DNA of 64,000 bases. Origin: Bacillus alkalicellulosilyticus (GTDB lineage Bacteria > Bacillota > Bacilli > Bacillales > Bacillaceae_F). The stretch lies in contig NZ_KV917381.1 of NCBI RefSeq assembly GCF_002019795.1, positions 1,485,210 to 1,549,209 of the forward strand, given 5' to 3'. Position numbers and translations under genes: made by a program. Under the pieces are notes generated by a model, which worked only from the letters and a program-made list of their open reading frames with translations, did not search any database and had not been told where the DNA came from. Positions 61,845-64,000 of the stretch are shown one piece after another (position 1 is the stretch's first letter; the number at the start of each line of letters is the position of its first letter).

Positions 61845-62336
61845 ATGTTAAAAATTCAAGAAATTAGAGAATTAATTAAACTCATTGATAAATCAAATAT
61901 CGATGAATTTAAATTCGAACAATCGGGAACAAAAATCACCCTTAAAAAACAAAGCCAATCTTCATATTCAGAGGTTGATGTACCTAGCTCACAACCGGTA
62001 AGTCGTGAAGTTGTTCCTCAACAGGCTGCTGTACAAATTCAAACTCAAAAATCAGAGCCGATTGTTGAGAGCACACCAGTAGAAAGCGATAGCTCATTAC
62101 ATAAAATCGTCTCTCCAATGGTTGGTACATTTTATAGTGCCCCATCTCCAGATTCAGATCCTTATGTAAGAGAAGGAGATAGCGTAAAAGAAACAACGGT
62201 AGTTTGTATCGTCGAAGCGATGAAACTAATGAATGAGATTGAGGCAGAAGTGAAAGGAAAAGTTGTGGAAGTCCTAGCTGAAAATGGTCAGCTTGTTGAA
62301 TATGGTCAACCACTATTTTTAGTTAAGCCGGAGTAG
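61845..62336 (+). CDS. accB: Biotin carboxyl carrier protein of acetyl-CoA carboxylase
   Basis: 163 aa. N-terminal helical part, Gln/Pro/Ser-rich linker (about residues 40-85), C-terminal biotinyl domain with the biotin-accepting Lys in '[13 protein letters not shown]'. ATG 61845 has AGGAGGAAG about 6 nt upstream. First step of fatty acid synthesis with AccC, which follows after 10 nt. Confidence 0.97.
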   Translation: MLKIQEIRELIKLIDKSNIDEFKFEQSGTKITLKKQSQSSYSEVDVPSSQPVSREVVPQQAAVQIQTQKSEPIVESTPVESDSSLHKIVSPMVGTFYSAPSPDSDPYVREGDSVKETTVVCIVEAMKLMNEIEAEVKGKVVEVLAENGQLVEYGQPLFLVKPE

Positions 62337-62346
62337 GAGAGTTGTC

Positions 62347-63705
62347 ATGATCAAAAAACTGTTAATTGCAAATCGTGGGGAAATCGCAGTTCGTATTATT
62401 CGAGCTTGCCGAGAACTAGGAATTGAAAGTGTTGCTGTGTATTCTGAGGCGGATAAAGATTCTTTACATGTTCGGATGGCGGACGAAGCTTATTGTATTG
62501 GGCCGACCCCATCCCCGAAAAGTTACTTGAATTTCACGAACATCATGAGCGTTGCGACGTTAACAGAAGTCGATGCCATTCATCCGGGTTACGGTTTTTT
62601 AGCGGAAAACGCTGATTTCGCTGAAATTTGTGCAGCTTGTAATATTACTTTTGTTGGCCCAAGTCCTGAAGCGATCAATAAAATGGGGACAAAAGACGTG
62701 GCACGAGATACAATGGAAAAAGCGGGTGTACCGATTGTTCCCGGTTCAGATGGAATTGTTCCATCTGTTGAAGCTGGAATCCAAGTAGCGAATGAAATAG
62801 GATATCCTGTTATCATTAAAGCTACTGCAGGTGGAGGCGGAAAAGGTATCCGAGTTGCTCGAACGGAAGAAGAATTGAAAAAAGGAATTAATATCACGCA
62901 ACAAGAAGCAGCAACAGCCTTTGGTAACCCAGGGGTTTACATCGAGAAATTTATTGAAGATTTTCGCCATGTCGAGATACAAGTGTTAGCGGATAACTAC
63001 GGGAATACAATTCACCTTGGTGAGCGTGACTGCAGTATTCAGCGACGTTTGCAGAAACTCCTTGAGGAAACGCCATCACCTGCATTAGATGGTGAAAAGC
63101 GAGCTGAAATGGGAGAAGCTGCAGTAGCAGCGGCAAAAGCCGTTAATTATTCCGGAGCAGGCACAGTTGAATTTATTTTCGACCACAACAATGGTAATTT
63201 TTACTTTATGGAAATGAACACTCGTATTCAAGTGGAACATCCTGTAACCGAAATGGTAACTGGCATTGACTTGATTAAAGAACAAATCAAAGTAGCAGCC
63301 GGCGAAAAATTATCGGTAACGCAAGAGGAAGTTACTTTTAATGGTTGGTCGATTGAGTGTAGAATAAATGCAGAGAATCCTGATAAAAATTTCATGCCAT
63401 CACCAGGGACGATTACAAGCTATTTACCTCCTGGAGGCTTAGGAGTTCGCATTGATTCTGCTGCGTATCAAGGGTATACAATATCACCTTTTTACGATTC
63501 GATGATTGCCAAAGTTATCACGTATGGTGCAACTCGAGAAGAAGCGATTTCAAGAATGAAAAGGGCTCTAACAGAGTTTGAAATCGAAGGGATTGAAACA
63601 ACAATACCGTTTCACTTGAGATTGCTTAACCATGAAACCTTTGTGTCTGGCGAGTTTAATACGAAATTTTTGGAATTGCACGACCTAACTTCAAAGAAAG
63701 CGTAA
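62347..63705 (+). CDS. accC: Biotin carboxylase subunit of acetyl-CoA carboxylase
   Basis: 452 aa. ATP-grasp enzyme that carboxylates biotin on AccB. '[20 protein letters not shown]', glycine-rich ATP loop '[14 protein letters not shown]', '[19 protein letters not shown]' and catalytic '[18 protein letters not shown]' are present (short forms). Full length. RBS AGGAGAG. Confidence 0.98.
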   Translation: MIKKLLIANRGEIAVRIIRACRELGIESVAVYSEADKDSLHVRMADEAYCIGPTPSPKSYLNFTNIMSVATLTEVDAIHPGYGFLAENADFAEICAACNITFVGPSPEAINKMGTKDVARDTMEKAGVPIVPGSDGIVPSVEAGIQVANEIGYPVIIKATAGGGGKGIRVARTEEELKKGINITQQEAATAFGNPGVYIEKFIEDFRHVEIQVLADNYGNTIHLGERDCSIQRRLQKLLEETPSPALDGEKRAEMGEAAVAAAKAVNYSGAGTVEFIFDHNNGNFYFMEMNTRIQVEHPVTEMVTGIDLIKEQIKVAAGEKLSVTQEEVTFNGWSIECRINAENPDKNFMPSPGTITSYLPPGGLGVRIDSAAYQGYTISPFYDSMIAKVITYGATREEAISRMKRALTEFEIEGIETTIPFHLRLLNHETFVSGEFNTKFLELHDLTSKKA

Positions 63706-63748
63706 AAATACACTCAAAGGAAGGTACGATAATATGGAGGTGTCTAAT

Positions 63749-64000
63749 ATGAGCGAAAATCATATTCTTGAAATGGAAGATGAAAAAAGTGAACTAGGCA
63801 AGGTTGAAATCTCTCCAGAGGTGATCGAAGTTATCGCCGGTATTGCTGCTTCAGAAGTAGAAGGTGTAGCAACAATGCGTGGGAACTTTGCGACTGGAGT
63901 TGCGGAACGACTTGGCAGAAAAAATCATGGCAAAGGGATTAAAGTTGATTTAGGAGAAGAAGGAATTTCCGTTGATGTTTCTGTAAACATCACGTACGGA
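63749..64000 (+). CDS. yqhY: Asp23/Gls24 family protein YqhY, 3' end outside window
   Basis: 84 codons visible; 'LGKVEISPEVIEVIAGIAASEVEGVATMRG' (short form) is the Asp23 signature. ATG 63749 follows TGGAGGTG at 63734-63742. It is 43 nt after accC; in B. subtilis YqhY modulates acetyl-CoA carboxylase activity and is cotranscribed with accBC. The frame is open to the end of the window. Confidence 0.93.
   Translation, partial: MSENHILEMEDEKSELGKVEISPEVIEVIAGIAASEVEGVATMRGNFATGVAERLGRKNHGKGIKVDLGEEGISVDVSVNITYG

Overview
The window is from a low-GC, endospore-forming Firmicute of the family Bacillaceae, most likely an alkaliphilic or salt-tolerant relative of Bacillus. The evidence is the gene order: comGA-GG/yqzE, yqgX/yqgW/yqgY relatives, yqhG-yqhH-gcvT-gcvPA-gcvPB-yqhL-lipM, mntR-yqhO-yqhP-yqhR-pepQ-efp, yqhV-spoIIIAA-AH and accB-accC-yqhY follow the Bacillus subtilis backbone. 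Very acidic linkers on the exported lipoproteins fit an alkaliphile (inference). Two B. subtilis backbone genes, yqhQ and the type II dehydroquinase yqhS, are missing; a type I aroD beside aroK after efp may replace the latter.

Layout. 1-3.5 kb: the end of a large DUF4132-type protein and a small membrane-anchored protein. 3.7-8.8 kb: a VanZ-like protein, then the competence pseudopilus operon comGA-GG and yqzE. 8.9-11.3 kb: a cysteine-rich HTH regulator, a DUF2626 protein and endonuclease IV. 11.3-18.6 kb: a four-gene peptide-type ABC importer divergent from its binding lipoprotein, then two small exported proteins. 18.6-22.2 kb: two methyltransferases, yqgX and a DUF2759 protein. 22.4-29.9 kb: yqhG/yqhH, the glycine-riboswitch-controlled gcvT-gcvPA-gcvPB operon and yqhL. 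30-42 kb: lipM, then inserted accessory genes: a sugar ABC importer with a YesM/YesN-type two-component system and a ThuA protein, a DUF2512 protein and the B12-dependent ribonucleotide reductase nrdJ. 42.1-47.6 kb: a decayed island that starts with a Tn7-like element reduced to its left end, a 5' piece of tnsA and a 3' piece of a probable tnsE; it then holds a broken S-layer-homology gene, other fragments, a methyltransferase and a two-gene ABC transporter. 47.7-64 kb: splB, mntR, yqhO, yqhP, yqhR, pepQ, efp, aroK/aroD, yqhV, spoIIIAA-AH, accBC and the start of yqhY.

The most unusual signals lie outside genes. (1) A probable C-rich small RNA (about 20486-20580) has a near-consensus promoter inside a palindrome and its own terminator, pointing away from every nearby gene. 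(2) Three copies of a roughly 85-nt structured repeat sit in two convergent intergenic regions; base changes in two helices are compensated on the opposite arm. (3) Nine hairpin units at an exact 52-bp period lie after efp. (4) Six TTCATGAA-type palindromes occur every 20-21 bp after gcvPB. (5) The Tn7-like left end has three repeats at exactly 20-bp spacing just downstream of nrdJ. All of this was read by eye; no database or folding program was used.
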